From assembly GCA_048360435.1 (NCBI GenBank), contig DBGCOP010000008.1:1-14062 (forward strand): a stretch of 14,062 nucleotides of DNA, written 5' to 3'. The translations under genes were made by a program, and so were the position numbers. Position 1 is the stretch's first letter, and every line of letters starts with the position of its first letter. The DNA comes from Limenecus sp048360435 (GTDB taxonomy: Bacteria > Cyanobacteriota > Vampirovibrionia > Gastranaerophilales > Gastranaerophilaceae). Shown here one piece after another: positions 13,950-14,062 of this stretch. The notes under the pieces were generated by a model that was not told the origin of the DNA, made no database searches, and worked only from the letters and a program-made list of their open reading frames with translations.

Positions 13950-14062
13950 TCACATAGTCATTTCAGGTTGAGTATCATTTATCATCGTATTTTCATCAGT
14001 TATTGCCTTATATATTCCATATAAGTTTTCGGATACATCATTGCCGAAATCACGCTCAAACT
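13950..14062 (-). CDS. C-terminal end of an element protein, cut by the window edge
   Basis: An open frame enters from the right edge and ends at TGA (13950-13952), giving 36 residues (FERDFGNDVSENLYGIYKAI...). It stops 9 bp before the next gene's ATG, whose ribosome site overlaps this stop codon, so it reads as the upstream member of the same operon. It is too short to identify. Confidence 0.6.
   Translation of the reverse strand, partial: FERDFGNDVSENLYGIYKAITDENTMINDTQPEMTM

Noticed and set aside
1..14062. CRISPR array or insertion sequence
   Set aside because: No regularly spaced repeats and no transposase frame or terminal inverted repeats seen on either strand.

Overview
The window joins a stretch of bacterial chromosome (about 1-5315) to one end of an integrated mobile element (about 5316-14062, running off the right edge). 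Gene style (spaced Shine-Dalgarno sites, TTGACA/TATAAT-type promoters, low to moderate GC), a C_GCAxxG_C_C-family protein, a tRNA-Arg(ACG) integration site and a MobL/MobP3-like relaxase suggest a Gram-positive Clostridia genome, most likely a gut Ruminococcus- or Oscillospiraceae-type organism. The species cannot be read from the sequence.

Chromosomal part. On the minus strand are a truncated small signal-anchored protein (1-278), a 633-aa three-helix membrane protein with a large outer domain (430-2331) and a 325-aa lipoprotein (2491-3468). The last two genes end at clear intrinsic terminators. Divergently transcribed are a zinc-ribbon / membrane helix / InlB-type repeat protein (3724-4536) and, overlapping it by one base, a C_GCAxxG_C_C protein (4536-5006). 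A tRNA-Arg(ACG) gene lies at 5239-5315, preceded 103 bp upstream by a second, broken copy of its 5' part that sits directly behind a good promoter.

Element part. Sequence beyond the tRNA is visibly more AT-rich. From the tRNA inward come a tyrosine integrase (5564-6766), an excisionase-like protein (6854-7057), a 47-aa membrane microprotein (7097-7240) and a VirD4/TraG-type coupling protein (7338-9134). A divergent regulator-like gene follows (9187-10167), with a 14-bp palindrome in its promoter. Next are a relaxase fused to Sel1-like repeats (10183-12021) and its ribbon-helix-helix partner (12018-12443). A 370-bp non-coding region rich in hairpins carries a possible nic sequence and is my candidate oriT. 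Four or five small overlapping genes then follow, including an HTH protein and a ribbon-helix-helix-like protein resembling DUF6103.

How it works together. RHH protein and relaxase would process oriT, the coupling protein would deliver the DNA to a secretion channel, and Int/Xis would move the element in and out of the tRNA-Arg locus. No VirB4-like ATPase or other channel gene is visible, so the window could be one end of a full ICE or a mobilizable element (IME) that borrows a channel. The most interesting points are the split/duplicated tRNA-Arg, which suggests an element-borne replacement tRNA; the structured oriT candidate; and the divergent palindrome-controlled gene inserted in the transfer operon.
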